This document shows positions 9,591 through 18,715 of a DNA stretch of 64,000 nucleotides, in pieces (position 1 is the stretch's first letter; every line of letters begins with the position of its first letter). Under the pieces are notes generated by a model. The model was not told the DNA's origin. It did no database searches and was given only the letters and a program-made list of their open reading frames with translations. This DNA comes from Bradyrhizobium sp. NAS80.1 (lineage in GTDB: Bacteria > Pseudomonadota > Alphaproteobacteria > Rhizobiales > Xanthobacteraceae). The position numbers were made by a program, and so were the translations under genes. The DNA lies in contig NZ_LGHL01000146.1 of the NCBI RefSeq assembly GCF_001908205.1, positions 1 to 64,000 of the forward strand, in the 5' to 3' direction.

Positions 9591-11348
9591 GTGTCGGTCG
9601 CTCAACGCAGACGTATCTCGACGCTGGTCATGAACCGCTTCGCGCGGAACATGCTGTCGCGTGCGAGCGGCGGATCCGTTGCGCTGTCGCGGGTCTGGCC
9701 CGGCCGCACCGACCGGCTGATCATCGCGCCGCATGATCTGCGCACGGCGGATGCGACCCGCGCCGCCGAAATCTATGCCGGCCGCTTTGTCTTCGCCGGC
9801 AAGATCGTCAATTGCCATGGCCGCTCGATCTTCGATCTTGAGCCGCCGTCGGAGGATTGGGAGGTCGCGCTGCTCGGCTTCGGCTGGCTGCGCCACTTGC
9901 GCGCCGCCGATACCGCGCTGACGCGGGCCAATGCGCGCGCGCTGGTCGAGGATTGGATCTCCAACCCCGCCAACAAGCGCCGACCCGTCGCGCGCCGCGC
10001 CGACGTGCTGGCGCGCCGCGTGATCTCGTTGCTGTCGCAGGCGCCGCTGGTGCTCAACGACACCGACAACAAGTTCTATCGCCGCTATCTGCGCGCGCTG
10101 GCGCGCGAGATCCGCTTCCTGCGCTACACCATGCTCGACATTCCCGACGGGGTGCCGAAGCTGCAGGTGCTGATCGCGCTGTGCTACGCCGCGCTGTGCC
10201 TCGCCAACCAGGCAAGTCACATCCGCAGCGCATCGAAAAAGCTCTCGGACGAATTGCAGCGGCAGATCCTGCCCGACGGCGGACACATCTCCCGCAATCC
10301 GGGCGCGCTGATCGAACTCCTGATCGACCTGTTGCCGCTGCGGCAGACCTTTGCCGCGCGCAACATCGCGCCGCCGCCCGCGCTGCTCAACGCGATCGAC
10401 CGCATGATGCCGATGCTGCGCTTCTTCCGTCACGGCGACGGCAATTTCGCGCTGTTCAACGGCATGAGCGCGACGCCTTCGGACCAACTTGCCACGTTGC
10501 TCGCCTATGACGACACCCACGGCGTGCCGATGGCGAACATGCCTCATACCGGCTTCCAGCGCCTTGATGCCGGCCAGACCACGCTGATCATCGACACCGG
10601 CCCACCACCGCCGGCCAGCGTCAGCCACGACGCTCATGCCGGCTGCCTGTCGTTCGAACTGTCCTCCGGCATCAGCCGCATCGTCACCAATTGCGGCATG
10701 CCGACCACGGGCCGCGACAACTGGCGACCGTTCGCGCGCGGCACGGCGGCGCATTCGACGCTGACCTATCACGACACGTCGTCATGCCAGTTTGTTGAGA
10801 TGTCGGCGATGAAGCGGCTCCTGCACGGCGCACCTGTCACCACCGGTCCCGTCGAGGTCGAGAGCTATCGTGAGGTCGTGCAGAACGGCACGCTGCTCAC
10901 GACGTCGCATGACGGCTATCTCGCCAAATTCGGCGCGATCCATCGCCGCTTGCTGATGATTGCCAATGACGGCGCGCGCATCGACGGCGAGGACACGCTG
11001 TCGCCGAGACAGGGCGGACGTTTCAAGGGCGCTGACGCCGATTTCGCGCTGCGCTTCCACCTGCATCCGGCGGTCAAGGCGAGCAGGCTGTCGGACGCAC
11101 ACGGCGTCATGCTGGTGCTGCCTAACCGCGACGTCTGGACTTTCGAGGCGCTCGACGACAAGGTCGATCTCGAGGACAGCGTGTTCCTGGCCGGCAATGA
11201 CGGCCCCCGCCGCACCGCCCAGATCGTGATCCGCCAGGACGCCCGCCAGGCCCCCTCTATCCGCTGGAGTTTTGTCCGCTCCACCGCCTCGCCGACGGTC
11301 ACCAATGCCCGCCGCAACGCGCGGCGGGAGCCGGAACTCCCGCTGTAA
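9591..11348 (+). CDS. Heparinase II/III family protein
   Basis: A 585-residue protein with an N-terminal alpha-helical toroid region (about 60-330) and a C-terminal beta-sandwich heparinase II/III-like domain (about 335-560). The latter includes GTAAHSTLTYHDTSSCQ with a conserved histidine and HDGYLAKFGAIHRRLLMI. The family contains polysaccharide lyases, but the rhizobial members between rsmB and purH have no known substrate. No signal peptide is evident, which is odd for a polysaccharide lyase. The start is a GTG at 9591; an ATG at 9630 is an alternative. A role in envelope polysaccharide turnover is only inferred. Confidence 0.85.
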   Translation: MSVAQRRRISTLVMNRFARNMLSRASGGSVALSRVWPGRTDRLIIAPHDLRTADATRAAEIYAGRFVFAGKIVNCHGRSIFDLEPPSEDWEVALLGFGWLRHLRAADTALTRANARALVEDWISNPANKRRPVARRADVLARRVISLLSQAPLVLNDTDNKFYRRYLRALAREIRFLRYTMLDIPDGVPKLQVLIALCYAALCLANQASHIRSASKKLSDELQRQILPDGGHISRNPGALIELLIDLLPLRQTFAARNIAPPPALLNAIDRMMPMLRFFRHGDGNFALFNGMSATPSDQLATLLAYDDTHGVPMANMPHTGFQRLDAGQTTLIIDTGPPPPASVSHDAHAGCLSFELSSGISRIVTNCGMPTTGRDNWRPFARGTAAHSTLTYHDTSSCQFVEMSAMKRLLHGAPVTTGPVEVESYREVVQNGTLLTTSHDGYLAKFGAIHRRLLMIANDGARIDGEDTLSPRQGGRFKGADADFALRFHLHPAVKASRLSDAHGVMLVLPNRDVWTFEALDDKVDLEDSVFLAGNDGPRRTAQIVIRQDARQAPSIRWSFVRSTASPTVTNARRNARREPELPL

Positions 11349-11409
11349 GCGCGCGCGATCTGGCCCCATCTGGTCGTTGTGAAGGGCGGCGAAAGCTGCT
11401 AACCAACGC

Positions 11410-11490
11410 GCGCCCGCGCAACTGGCGACCTTGGATGGAGCACCATCGGGAAGCGCGGGACACAGCTGCCGCGCGCCTGGGCATAGGTAC
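11410..11490 (+). promoter_or_regulatory. Candidate ZTP (pfl) riboswitch ahead of purH
   Basis: The leader contains the conserved elements of the ZTP/ZMP riboswitch in order. A stem CCCGCGC (11413-11419) pairs with GCGCGGG (11453-11459). Inside it are ACTGGCGA, the hairpin GATGG-agca-CCATC, and CGGGAAGCG. A linker follows, then GCCGCGCGCCTGGGCA (11468-11483), which matches the family 3' hairpin and pseudoknot segment. ZMP is the substrate of PurH, so the placement makes regulatory sense. The purH start codon is 25 bases downstream. No classical terminator is visible, so translational control through the AGAGGA at 11501-11506 is likely. Confidence 0.8.
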
Positions 11491-11514
11491 TCCCTTCAAC
11501 AGAGGATCTTGCTC

Positions 11515-13107
11515 ATGACTGACCATCCCCGCCGCGTCACCCGCGCCCTGCTTTCCGTTTCCGACAAGACCGGCCTGATCGAATTCGCAAAGGCGCTTGC
11601 CGCCCATGGCGTCGAACTGGTCTCGACCGGCGGCACTGCCAAGGCGATCGCCGCGGCGGGCCTCAAGGTGAGAGATGTCTCCGAGCTGACCGGCTTCCCC
11701 GAGATGATGGACGGCCGAGTCAAGACGCTGCATCCGAAGGTGCATGGCGGCCTGCTCGCGATCCGTGACAACAAGGAGCACGCGGAAGCGATGAAGACGC
11801 ATGGGATCGCACCGATCGACCTCCTCGCCGTCAATCTCTATCCGTTCGAGGCGACCGTCGACAAAGGAGCGGGCTTCGAGGATTGCATCGAGAACATCGA
11901 CATTGGCGGCCCCGCGATGATCCGCGCCGCCGCGAAGAACCATGACGACGTCGCCGTCGTGGTCGAGGCGCAGGACTATCAGGCCGTGCTCGACGAGCTC
12001 GCCGCCAACAACGGCGCGACCACACTGAAGCTGCGTCGGCGCCTTGCCGCCAAGGCCTACGCGCGCACCGCGGCCTATGACGCCGCGATCTCGAACTGGT
12101 TCAACCGCCAGCTCGAGATCGAGGCTCCCGATTTCCGCGCCTTCGGCGGCAGACTGATCCAGTCGCTGCGCTATGGCGAGAACCCGCACCAGACCGCAGC
12201 GTTCTATGCCACGCCGGACAAGCGCCCCGGCGTCTCCACCGCACGGCAGTTGCAGGGCAAGGAGCTCTCCTACAACAACATCAACGACACCGATGCGGCC
12301 TATGAGTGCATCGGCGAGTTCGACGCCAAGCGCACCGCGGCCTGCGTCATCGTCAAGCATGCCAATCCCTGCGGCGTCGCCGAAGGCTCTGACCTCGTCA
12401 GCGCCTATCGCAAGGCGCTCGCCTGCGATTCCACCTCGGCATTCGGCGGCATCATCGCGATGAACCGTGCGCTCGATGCGGACACCGCGCGCGAGATCAC
12501 CAAGATCTTCACCGAGGTGATCATCGCACCCGACGCCAGCGAGGAAGCGATCGCCATCATCGGCGCCCGCAAGAATCTCCGCCTGCTGCTCGCCGGCAGC
12601 CTGCCCGACCCGCGCGCGCCCGGCCTGACCGTCAAGACGGTCGCCGGTGGTCTCCTCGTGCAGAGCCGCGACAACGCCGTGGTCGACGACATGACCTTCA
12701 AGGTCGTGACCAAGCGCGCGCCGACCGATGCCGAAATGCGCGACCTGAAGTTCGCGTTCCGTGTGGCAAAGCACGTCAAGTCCAACACCATCATCTACGC
12801 CAAGGATCTCGCCACCGTCGGCATTGGCGCGGGCCAGATGAGCCGCGTGGACTCAGCGCGGATCGCTGCGCGCAAGGCGCAGGATGCAGCCAATGAGCTG
12901 AAGCTCGCCGAGCCGCTGACCAAGGGCTCGGTCGTGGCATCGGATGCGTTCTTCCCATTTGCCGACGGCATGCTCGCCTGCATCGAAGCCGGCGCCACCG
13001 CCGTGGTTCAGCCCGGCGGCTCCATGCGCGACGATGAGGTGATCAAGGCCGCCGACGAGCACGGCATCGCCATGGTGTTCACGGGAACGCGCCACTTCAG
13101 GCACTGA
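11515..13107 (+). CDS. purH: Bifunctional AICAR formyltransferase / IMP cyclohydrolase
   Basis: A 530-residue enzyme catalysing the last two steps of de novo IMP synthesis. The N-terminal MGS-like cyclohydrolase domain shows STGGTAKAI and GRVKTLHPKVHGGLL. The C-terminal transformylase domain shows KHANPCGVAEG (about residue 281) with the catalytic Lys-His, SAFGGIIAMNR, and the terminal QPGGSMRDDEVI. The ATG at 11515 has AGAGGA 8 bases upstream and gives the normal length. It is 166 bp after the heparinase-like gene, and that gap holds the ZTP riboswitch candidate. Confidence 0.97.
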   Translation: MTDHPRRVTRALLSVSDKTGLIEFAKALAAHGVELVSTGGTAKAIAAAGLKVRDVSELTGFPEMMDGRVKTLHPKVHGGLLAIRDNKEHAEAMKTHGIAPIDLLAVNLYPFEATVDKGAGFEDCIENIDIGGPAMIRAAAKNHDDVAVVVEAQDYQAVLDELAANNGATTLKLRRRLAAKAYARTAAYDAAISNWFNRQLEIEAPDFRAFGGRLIQSLRYGENPHQTAAFYATPDKRPGVSTARQLQGKELSYNNINDTDAAYECIGEFDAKRTAACVIVKHANPCGVAEGSDLVSAYRKALACDSTSAFGGIIAMNRALDADTAREITKIFTEVIIAPDASEEAIAIIGARKNLRLLLAGSLPDPRAPGLTVKTVAGGLLVQSRDNAVVDDMTFKVVTKRAPTDAEMRDLKFAFRVAKHVKSNTIIYAKDLATVGIGAGQMSRVDSARIAARKAQDAANELKLAEPLTKGSVVASDAFFPFADGMLACIEAGATAVVQPGGSMRDDEVIKAADEHGIAMVFTGTRHFRH

Positions 13108-13114
13108 TTTCGCT

Positions 13115-13153
13115 GTCGTTCCGGGGCGCGCGTAGCGATGCCCCGGAAATGAC
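13115..13153. repeat. Short palindrome, family C
   Basis: GTCGTTCCGGGG and CCCCGGAAATGAC form inverted arms around a GCGCGCG-rich loop, between the convergent purH and UMF1 transporter genes. Similar short elements recur at 34098, 46768 and 56671. It may end transcription in both directions. Confidence 0.6.
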
Positions 13154-13163
13154 GGTGAGGATG

Positions 13164-14546
13164 CTAATCCTTCACGCGCATCAGCAGCCCCAACCCTGCG
13201 ACGAAGAACACCACCAGCACGGCCATGCCGGCCTTCTGGCTCGCCGTGACCGCTGTGATCATGCCGATCAGGAGCGGGCCGATGAAGGAGGTTACTTTCC
13301 CCGTCAACGCAAACAGCCCGAAGTACTGCGCGATGCGATCCTTCGGTGCGAGACGGATCAGAAGCGAGCGCGAGGCGGCCTGGAGCGGACCACCGGCGGC
13401 GCCGATGAGACAGCCCAGTACGAGATAGGCGCGCTCCGCGGCGGCACCGAACAGCGGGCCACCCGGCTCGGGCGGCGCGACCTTGATGAAGAAGATCGAA
13501 TCCTTGTCGACCAGCAGGATCGCGGCGAGCGCCAGCAGCAGGATCAGCATGCTGCCGGCAATGACGCGCTTCGGTCCCAGGAGATCGTCGAGCTTGCCGC
13601 CGAGCCATGCGCCGAAGGTACCCGCGATCGCCAGGATGATTCCAAACATACCGATCTGGATCGTGTGCCAGCCAAAGGTGCCCGCGGCATAGATGCCGCC
13701 GAAGGCAAACAGCGAGACCAGGCCATCGGTGTAGATCATGTTGGCAAGCAGAAACGCCGCGAGCGATTTGCGCTTCGGCAAATCCTTGAGCGACTGCCTC
13801 AGCCCGTACAGACCTTCGCGCAGCGCCCGGCGCACCGGACGCCGCGCCGGATAGTCCGGCGTGAACAGAAACATCGGCGTCACGAAGATGATGAACCACA
13901 GCCCGGTCAAGGGCCCAGCGGCCCGGTCGCCCTGGTGAGTTGCGGGATCGAGCCCGAACAGCGGCTTGAAGCCGAGCAGCGTGCGGCCGGTCTCCGGATT
14001 GGCGGCGAGGAAGCCGAGCACGACGATCAGGCTGACGATGCCGCCGATGTAGCCGGTGGCCCAGCCGGTGCCGGAGAGACGGCCGATCCGCTCCGGCGGC
14101 ACCAGGGTCGGCATCATCGCGTTGTTGAAGACCGTGGCGAATTCCGCGCCGACGCTGGCGAGCGCGACCGCGATGAGCAGCGGGGGAATGATGGCGTGAT
14201 CGCCGGGCTTGCCGATCCACAGCGTGCAGGACGCAACCACCAGCAGCGCGCCGAAGCCGGCGATCCAGGGTTTCCTGCGGCCGGCAGCATCCGCGATGGC
14301 CCCTAACACCGGCGACATCAGCGCGATCGCGAGGCCCGCAGCCGCCATCGCAAAGCCCCACAGCGATTGGCCGGTGGCGGGATCTGGCGCGATGCTGGTG
14401 GCGAAATAGGGTGCGAACACGAAGGTCGTGATCAGCGTGAAATAGGGCTGTGCGGCCCAGTCGAAGAAGATCCAGCTGACGACGGCGGAGCGCGGCGGAT
14501 AGGTCCGCGGCGCCCCCACGCGCGCATCCGAGGCGATCGTCGTCAT
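13164..14546 (-). CDS. MFS transporter, UMF1 (Atg22-like) family
   Basis: A 460-residue inner-membrane protein with about 12 hydrophobic segments. VVSWIFFDWAAQPYFTLITT near the N-terminus is typical of the UMF1/Atg22 family, as are PVLGAIADAAGRRKPWI after helix 2 and FNNAMMPTLVP. Eukaryotic Atg22 exports amino acids from the vacuole, but bacterial substrates are unknown. It is transcribed convergently with purH and divergently from ggt; the 98-bp gap to ggt probably carries both promoters. Confidence 0.88.
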   Translation of the reverse strand: MTTIASDARVGAPRTYPPRSAVVSWIFFDWAAQPYFTLITTFVFAPYFATSIAPDPATGQSLWGFAMAAAGLAIALMSPVLGAIADAAGRRKPWIAGFGALLVVASCTLWIGKPGDHAIIPPLLIAVALASVGAEFATVFNNAMMPTLVPPERIGRLSGTGWATGYIGGIVSLIVVLGFLAANPETGRTLLGFKPLFGLDPATHQGDRAAGPLTGLWFIIFVTPMFLFTPDYPARRPVRRALREGLYGLRQSLKDLPKRKSLAAFLLANMIYTDGLVSLFAFGGIYAAGTFGWHTIQIGMFGIILAIAGTFGAWLGGKLDDLLGPKRVIAGSMLILLLALAAILLVDKDSIFFIKVAPPEPGGPLFGAAAERAYLVLGCLIGAAGGPLQAASRSLLIRLAPKDRIAQYFGLFALTGKVTSFIGPLLIGMITAVTASQKAGMAVLVVFFVAGLGLLMRVKD

Positions 14547-14644
14547 CTTCCAGTCCCCATCACGAACAGTTTTGGCTCTCTCAGCGCAAACCGTATAGCA
14601 TTACCCGTGTGCATTTGGCCCGGGGGCGCGGCGGAAGTTTGATA

Positions 14645-16393
14645 ATGGCAGCATATTCGACACGGCGGACATTTTTTGCGGTCATCGCCACTTTGGCGTT
14701 TGGTCTTGCGCCTGCAGCCGCACAGGATGCGCGGCGGGCCTATGTCCCACCGACGCTCGATACCGTGCACGCCGTCCCCGCCGAACACGGCATGGTGGTG
14801 GCGCAGGAGAAGATTTCTGCGCAAGTCGGCGCCGATATTTTGCGACGCGGCGGCAATGCGATCGATGCAGCGGTTGCTACCGGCTTTGCGATGGCGGTGA
14901 CCTATCCCCGCGCCGGCAATATCGGCGGTGGCGGCTTCATGGTGATCCACTCCGCCGAGCGTAATGAAGACATCACGATCGATTACCGCGAGACCGCACC
15001 GGCAGCGACCACAACGCAAACTTTCCTTGGACCAGACGGCAAGCCAGATGCGGCGAAGTCGCGCGATTCCGCGCTCGGCGTCGGCGTGCCCGGCACCGTG
15101 GCGGGTCTCGCACTGGCGCTGGAGAAATACGGCTCGGGCCAGTTCACGCTGCCGCAATTGCTCGAGCCCGCGATCGCGTTTGCCCGCGACGGCTTTGTTG
15201 TCAGCGACGACATCGCCGATACCTTGCCGGGCTGGGACCGGCGGCTCGCGCGCTGGCCGTCCTCGGCCAAAATCTTCTCGCGACCTGATGGCGCGCCGCT
15301 CGGCGAAGGCGACAGGCTGGTGCAGAGCGATCTCGCCGAAACGCTGTCTGCTGTTGCGGCGCATGGTCCGCGCGGCTTCTATGAAGGCGCAGTTGCAGAC
15401 AAGCTCGCCAAGGCCGTCTCCGATGCCGGCGGCATCATGACGCCGGCTGACCTGAAATCCTATCAGGCGGTGATCCGTGCGCCAGTGCGCGGCACCTATC
15501 GCGGCTACGACATCGTCTCGATGCCGCTGCCTTCCTCCGGCGGCGTGGTGCTGGTCGAGACGCTCAACATCCTCGAAGGCTTTCAGCTCGCCGATTTGAA
15601 GCAGGGCTCGTCGGCATCGCTGCATCTGCTGATCGAAGCCATGAAGCGTGCCTATGCCGACCGCGCGCGCTATCTCGGCGATCCCGCCTTCGTCAAAGCA
15701 CCGATCGAAACGCTCACTGCGAAAGACTATGCGGCCAAGCTGCGCGCGGGCATTTCTGCCGATCGCGCCACACCGTCGAAGCAGCTCGTGTCCGCCCCTC
15801 CTGCGCCGCGCGAGGGCACCAACACCACACATTTCTCCGTCGTCGATGCCCGCGGCAATGCCGTCAGCAACACCTATACCCTGAACTTCAGCTATGGGGT
15901 TGGTCTCGTCGCCGAGGGCACCGGCGTGCTGCTTAACAATGAGCTCGACGACTTCACCGCGGCGGTGGGCGCTTCCAATGCCTATGGCCTCGTCGGCTTC
16001 GAGCCCAATCTGCCCGGGCCCGGCAAGCGGCCGCTGTCCTCGATGTCGCCGACCATCGTGCTCAGGGGCGGCAAGCCGGTGCTGGTGACGGGCTCGCCCG
16101 GCGGCAGCCGCATCATCTCGACCGTGCTCCAGGTCATTGTCAACGTCCTCGACTACAAGATGGATGTGGCGGCGGCCGTTGCCGCCCCGCGGCTGCATCA
16201 TCAGTGGCTGCCGGACGAGGTGCGCGTCGAGAGCGGCTTTCCCGACGACGTGCTGTCTGAGCTGAAGGCGATGGACCACCTCATCGTCGAGCCGATGGGA
16301 CAGACGTCGGCCAATTCGATTCTCGTGACGCCGAAGGGGCCGCTCGGCGCGCCCGATCCGCGCACGCGCGGTGCCGAGGCAGCCGGGCAGTAG
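14645..16393 (+). CDS. ggt: Gamma-glutamyltransferase (glutathione hydrolase)
   Basis: A 582-residue periplasmic Ntn-hydrolase that cleaves the gamma-glutamyl bond of glutathione. It has a signal peptide (AFGLAPAAAQ-DAR), RRGGNAIDAAVATGFAMAV, and GNIGGGGFMVIH. The autoprocessing site TTHFSVVD has nucleophile T394, followed by GSPGGSRIISTVLQ in the small subunit. Maturation splits the chain before T394. The ATG at 14645 opens the signal peptide; the upstream ATG at 14609 does not. Sequence and length are typical. Confidence 0.96.
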   Translation: MAAYSTRRTFFAVIATLAFGLAPAAAQDARRAYVPPTLDTVHAVPAEHGMVVAQEKISAQVGADILRRGGNAIDAAVATGFAMAVTYPRAGNIGGGGFMVIHSAERNEDITIDYRETAPAATTTQTFLGPDGKPDAAKSRDSALGVGVPGTVAGLALALEKYGSGQFTLPQLLEPAIAFARDGFVVSDDIADTLPGWDRRLARWPSSAKIFSRPDGAPLGEGDRLVQSDLAETLSAVAAHGPRGFYEGAVADKLAKAVSDAGGIMTPADLKSYQAVIRAPVRGTYRGYDIVSMPLPSSGGVVLVETLNILEGFQLADLKQGSSASLHLLIEAMKRAYADRARYLGDPAFVKAPIETLTAKDYAAKLRAGISADRATPSKQLVSAPPAPREGTNTTHFSVVDARGNAVSNTYTLNFSYGVGLVAEGTGVLLNNELDDFTAAVGASNAYGLVGFEPNLPGPGKRPLSSMSPTIVLRGGKPVLVTGSPGGSRIISTVLQVIVNVLDYKMDVAAAVAAPRLHHQWLPDEVRVESGFPDDVLSELKAMDHLIVEPMGQTSANSILVTPKGPLGAPDPRTRGAEAAGQ

Positions 16394-16489
16394 CCCGGCA
16401 GCGGCATGATATGACCGCCAGCCCCGGCTTGCGCTGGCTGCCACGCGTGCTACCACCGCGCAGTTTTAGGAATTGCCGGGAAAACGTAC

Positions 16490-17785
16490 ATGAGCACAGC
16501 CGATCCGACCCAGCATATCGAGCGCGCGGAGATCGAAGACACCAGTCTTCTTGCCTTCTATCGCGACATGAACAGCGCCGAGCGACGGACGTTCTGGGCC
16601 TGCGCGGCAGGCTGGGCGCTCGACGGCATGGACTTCATGATCTATCCGCTGGTGATCGGCACCATCATCGCACTGTGGAAAGTCGATGCGGCCTCGGCGG
16701 GTCTCGCCGGCACGGTGACGCTGCTGGCCTCGGCGATCGGCGGCTGGCTCGGCGGCTATCTCTCCGACCATATCGGCCGGGTCAGGACGCTCCAGATCAC
16801 CATCATCTGGTTCTCGTTCTTCTCGCTGGTCTGTGCCGTCGTGCAGAATTTCGACCAGCTTCTGATCGCGCGCGCTGTCCTGGGCCTCGGCTTCGGCGGC
16901 GAATGGGCGGCGGGCGCCGTGCTGATGGGCGAGGCGATCCGGCCACAATATCGCGGACGCGCGGTCGGCTCGGTACAGTCGGGCTGGGCAGTCGGCTGGG
17001 GTCTCGCGGTGCTGTCGCAGGCGATCCTGTTCTCGCTGATGCCAGCGGAGACGGCATGGCGCTGGATGTTCGTGATCGGCGCGCTGCCGGCGCTGCTGGT
17101 GTTCTACATCCGTCGTTCCGTCACCGAGCCGGAGATCGCGGCTGAGGCGCGCGCCAAGCAGGCCGCGAGCGGCGATCGCCCGGCGCTTTGGGAAATCTTC
17201 TCAGGCCCGATCCTGAAGACCACGATCCTTGCGTCGCTGGCGGCGACAGGCTGCCAGGGCGGCTACTACGCCATCACGTTCTGGGTGCCGCAATTCCTGA
17301 CCAAGGAGCGGCACCTGTCGATCGTCGGCTCGACCGGCTATCTGTTCACGCTGATCATCGGCTCCTTCATCGGCTATCTCGTCGGGGCCTGGCTCGCCGA
17401 CCGAATCGGACGGCGCAACCTGTTCCTGATCTTCTCGATCGGCGCTATGGCTGTGGTGCTGCTCTACACGCAGCTGCCGCTCACCAACGAAATCCTGTGG
17501 GTGCTCGGTTTCCCGCTCGGCTTCTTCGCGTCGGGCTATTTCTCCGGCATCGGTGCGTTCCTGACCGAGCTCTATCCGACGCGGCTGCGCGGCTCCGGCC
17601 AGGGCTTCTGCTACAATTTCGGCCGCGGCATCGGCGCGCTGTTTCCGTTCCTCGTCGGTGCGCTGTCGGCGACGACGTCGCTTGCGAATGCGATCGCGAT
17701 CTTCGCGGTGGTGGCTTACGCGGTGTTCTTCCTTGCCGCCTTCGCACTGCCAGAGACACGCGGCCGCGTGTTGCACCCGGACTAG
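16490..17785 (+). CDS. MFS transporter, sugar/aromatic-acid type
   Basis: A 431-residue major facilitator with 12 predicted helices. The family signatures are GYLSDHIGRVRTLQ between helices 2 and 3, GLGFGGEWAAGAVLMGE, and the repeat copy GAWLADRIGRRNLF. WALDGMDFMIYPLVIG in helix 1 resembles carboxylate and aromatic-acid:proton symporters (AAHS/SHS). The substrate cannot be set from sequence; an organic acid is the best guess. It follows ggt by 96 bp with its own probable promoter. Confidence 0.88.
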   Translation: MSTADPTQHIERAEIEDTSLLAFYRDMNSAERRTFWACAAGWALDGMDFMIYPLVIGTIIALWKVDAASAGLAGTVTLLASAIGGWLGGYLSDHIGRVRTLQITIIWFSFFSLVCAVVQNFDQLLIARAVLGLGFGGEWAAGAVLMGEAIRPQYRGRAVGSVQSGWAVGWGLAVLSQAILFSLMPAETAWRWMFVIGALPALLVFYIRRSVTEPEIAAEARAKQAASGDRPALWEIFSGPILKTTILASLAATGCQGGYYAITFWVPQFLTKERHLSIVGSTGYLFTLIIGSFIGYLVGAWLADRIGRRNLFLIFSIGAMAVVLLYTQLPLTNEILWVLGFPLGFFASGYFSGIGAFLTELYPTRLRGSGQGFCYNFGRGIGALFPFLVGALSATTSLANAIAIFAVVAYAVFFLAAFALPETRGRVLHPD

Positions 17786-17794
17786 TTCTGGGCC

Positions 17795-17894
17795 GTCATC
17801 CCGGGGCGATGCGCTAGCATCGAACCCGGGATCTCGAGATTCTCAGCTGCGCAATTGCGCACCAAAGATCGCCCTGCGGGCGCCCCGGAATGAC
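17795..17894. repeat. Palindromic intergenic element, family C (long form)
   Basis: The ends GTCATCCCGGGGCG and CGCCCCGGAATGAC are inverted complements and enclose about 70 bases, including AGCTGCGCAATTGCGCACC. It separates the convergent MFS and GST genes. Confidence 0.6.
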
Positions 17895-17903
17895 GGAGAC
17901 TAA

Positions 17904-18569
17904 CTACCGTCCCACCTGATACGGCCCGCCCTTTTCCAGCGCTTTGGCATACGCCGGCCGCGCGTGAATACGTTCGAGGAACGCCATCGCCTTGGGGTGG
18001 CCCGGCTCAAGCCCGCCGCGCGCCTGGGCTGCTTCCAGCGGAAAGCTCATCTGGATATCGGCTGCGGTGAATTCGCTGCCGGCGAACCATTCGCTCTTGC
18101 CGAGTTCGCCTTCCCAATAATCCATGTGCTGCTTGAGCTGCGGATTGACCAGTGCGGTCAGCGCCTGGTTCGAGACCTTGCGCACCAGCGGGCGAAGCAG
18201 CGCGGGCGCGCGCTTCGGCATCAGCGTAAACAGCAGCTTCAAGAGCAGCGGCTGCATCGCCGACCCCTCCGCATAGTGCAGCCAATAGGTGTAACGCAGC
18301 CGCTCCGGCGTGTTCGGCGGCGGGATCAGCCGACCGTTGCCGTAGGTGGTGATGAGATATTCGATGATCGCGCCTGATTCGGCGATGGTGTTGCCGTTGT
18401 CGGTGATGACAGGCGACTTGCCGAGCGGATGGATGGCGCGCAGCTCCTTCGGCGCGCGCATGTCCGGCTGGCGCTGATAGCGCACGATCTCGTAGGGCAC
18501 GCCCAACTCCTCGAGCAGCCACAGCACGCGCTGCGAGCGGGAATTGTTGAGGTGATGAACAGTCAGCAT
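17904..18569 (-). CDS. Glutathione S-transferase
   Basis: A 221-residue cytosolic GST. The N-terminal thioredoxin fold shows HLNNSRSQRVLWLLEELGV and the cis-proline/GSH-binding stretch KSPVITDNGNTIAESGAII. The C-terminal helical domain carries FTAADIQMSFPLEAA, the usual N-capping box. The serine in NNSRSQR is the likely catalytic residue. It is divergent from DUF2239 and MATE, and the shared promoter region holds two ACCCGGGT palindromes, so a common detoxification regulon is plausible. Confidence 0.92.
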   Translation of the reverse strand: MLTVHHLNNSRSQRVLWLLEELGVPYEIVRYQRQPDMRAPKELRAIHPLGKSPVITDNGNTIAESGAIIEYLITTYGNGRLIPPPNTPERLRYTYWLHYAEGSAMQPLLLKLLFTLMPKRAPALLRPLVRKVSNQALTALVNPQLKQHMDYWEGELGKSEWFAGSEFTAADIQMSFPLEAAQARGGLEPGHPKAMAFLERIHARPAYAKALEKGGPYQVGR

Positions 18570-18651
18570 CGCGGTGGTCCCCCCAGGCTAGGCGTCGTCG
18601 TCCGCGCGTTCGTGCCAGCCCGGGAACACAATGTCGAGCCATCTGGTGGGA

Positions 18652-18695
18652 TATTTCACCCGGGTATATTGACGCGGATAATTTACCCGGGTATT
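18652..18695. promoter_or_regulatory. Paired ACCCGGGT operator-like palindromes
   Basis: Two copies of ACCCGGGT, at 18658-18665 and 18685-18692, have AT-rich inverted flanks: TATTTC before and ATATT after the first, TAATTT before and ATTAA after the second. Their centres are 27 bp apart, between the divergent GST and DUF2239 genes. The arrangement suggests a dimeric repressor binding both sites. The regulator is not in the immediate neighbourhood. Confidence 0.6.
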
Positions 18696-18715
18696 AAGCT
18701 GCCCACGCGATCAAT

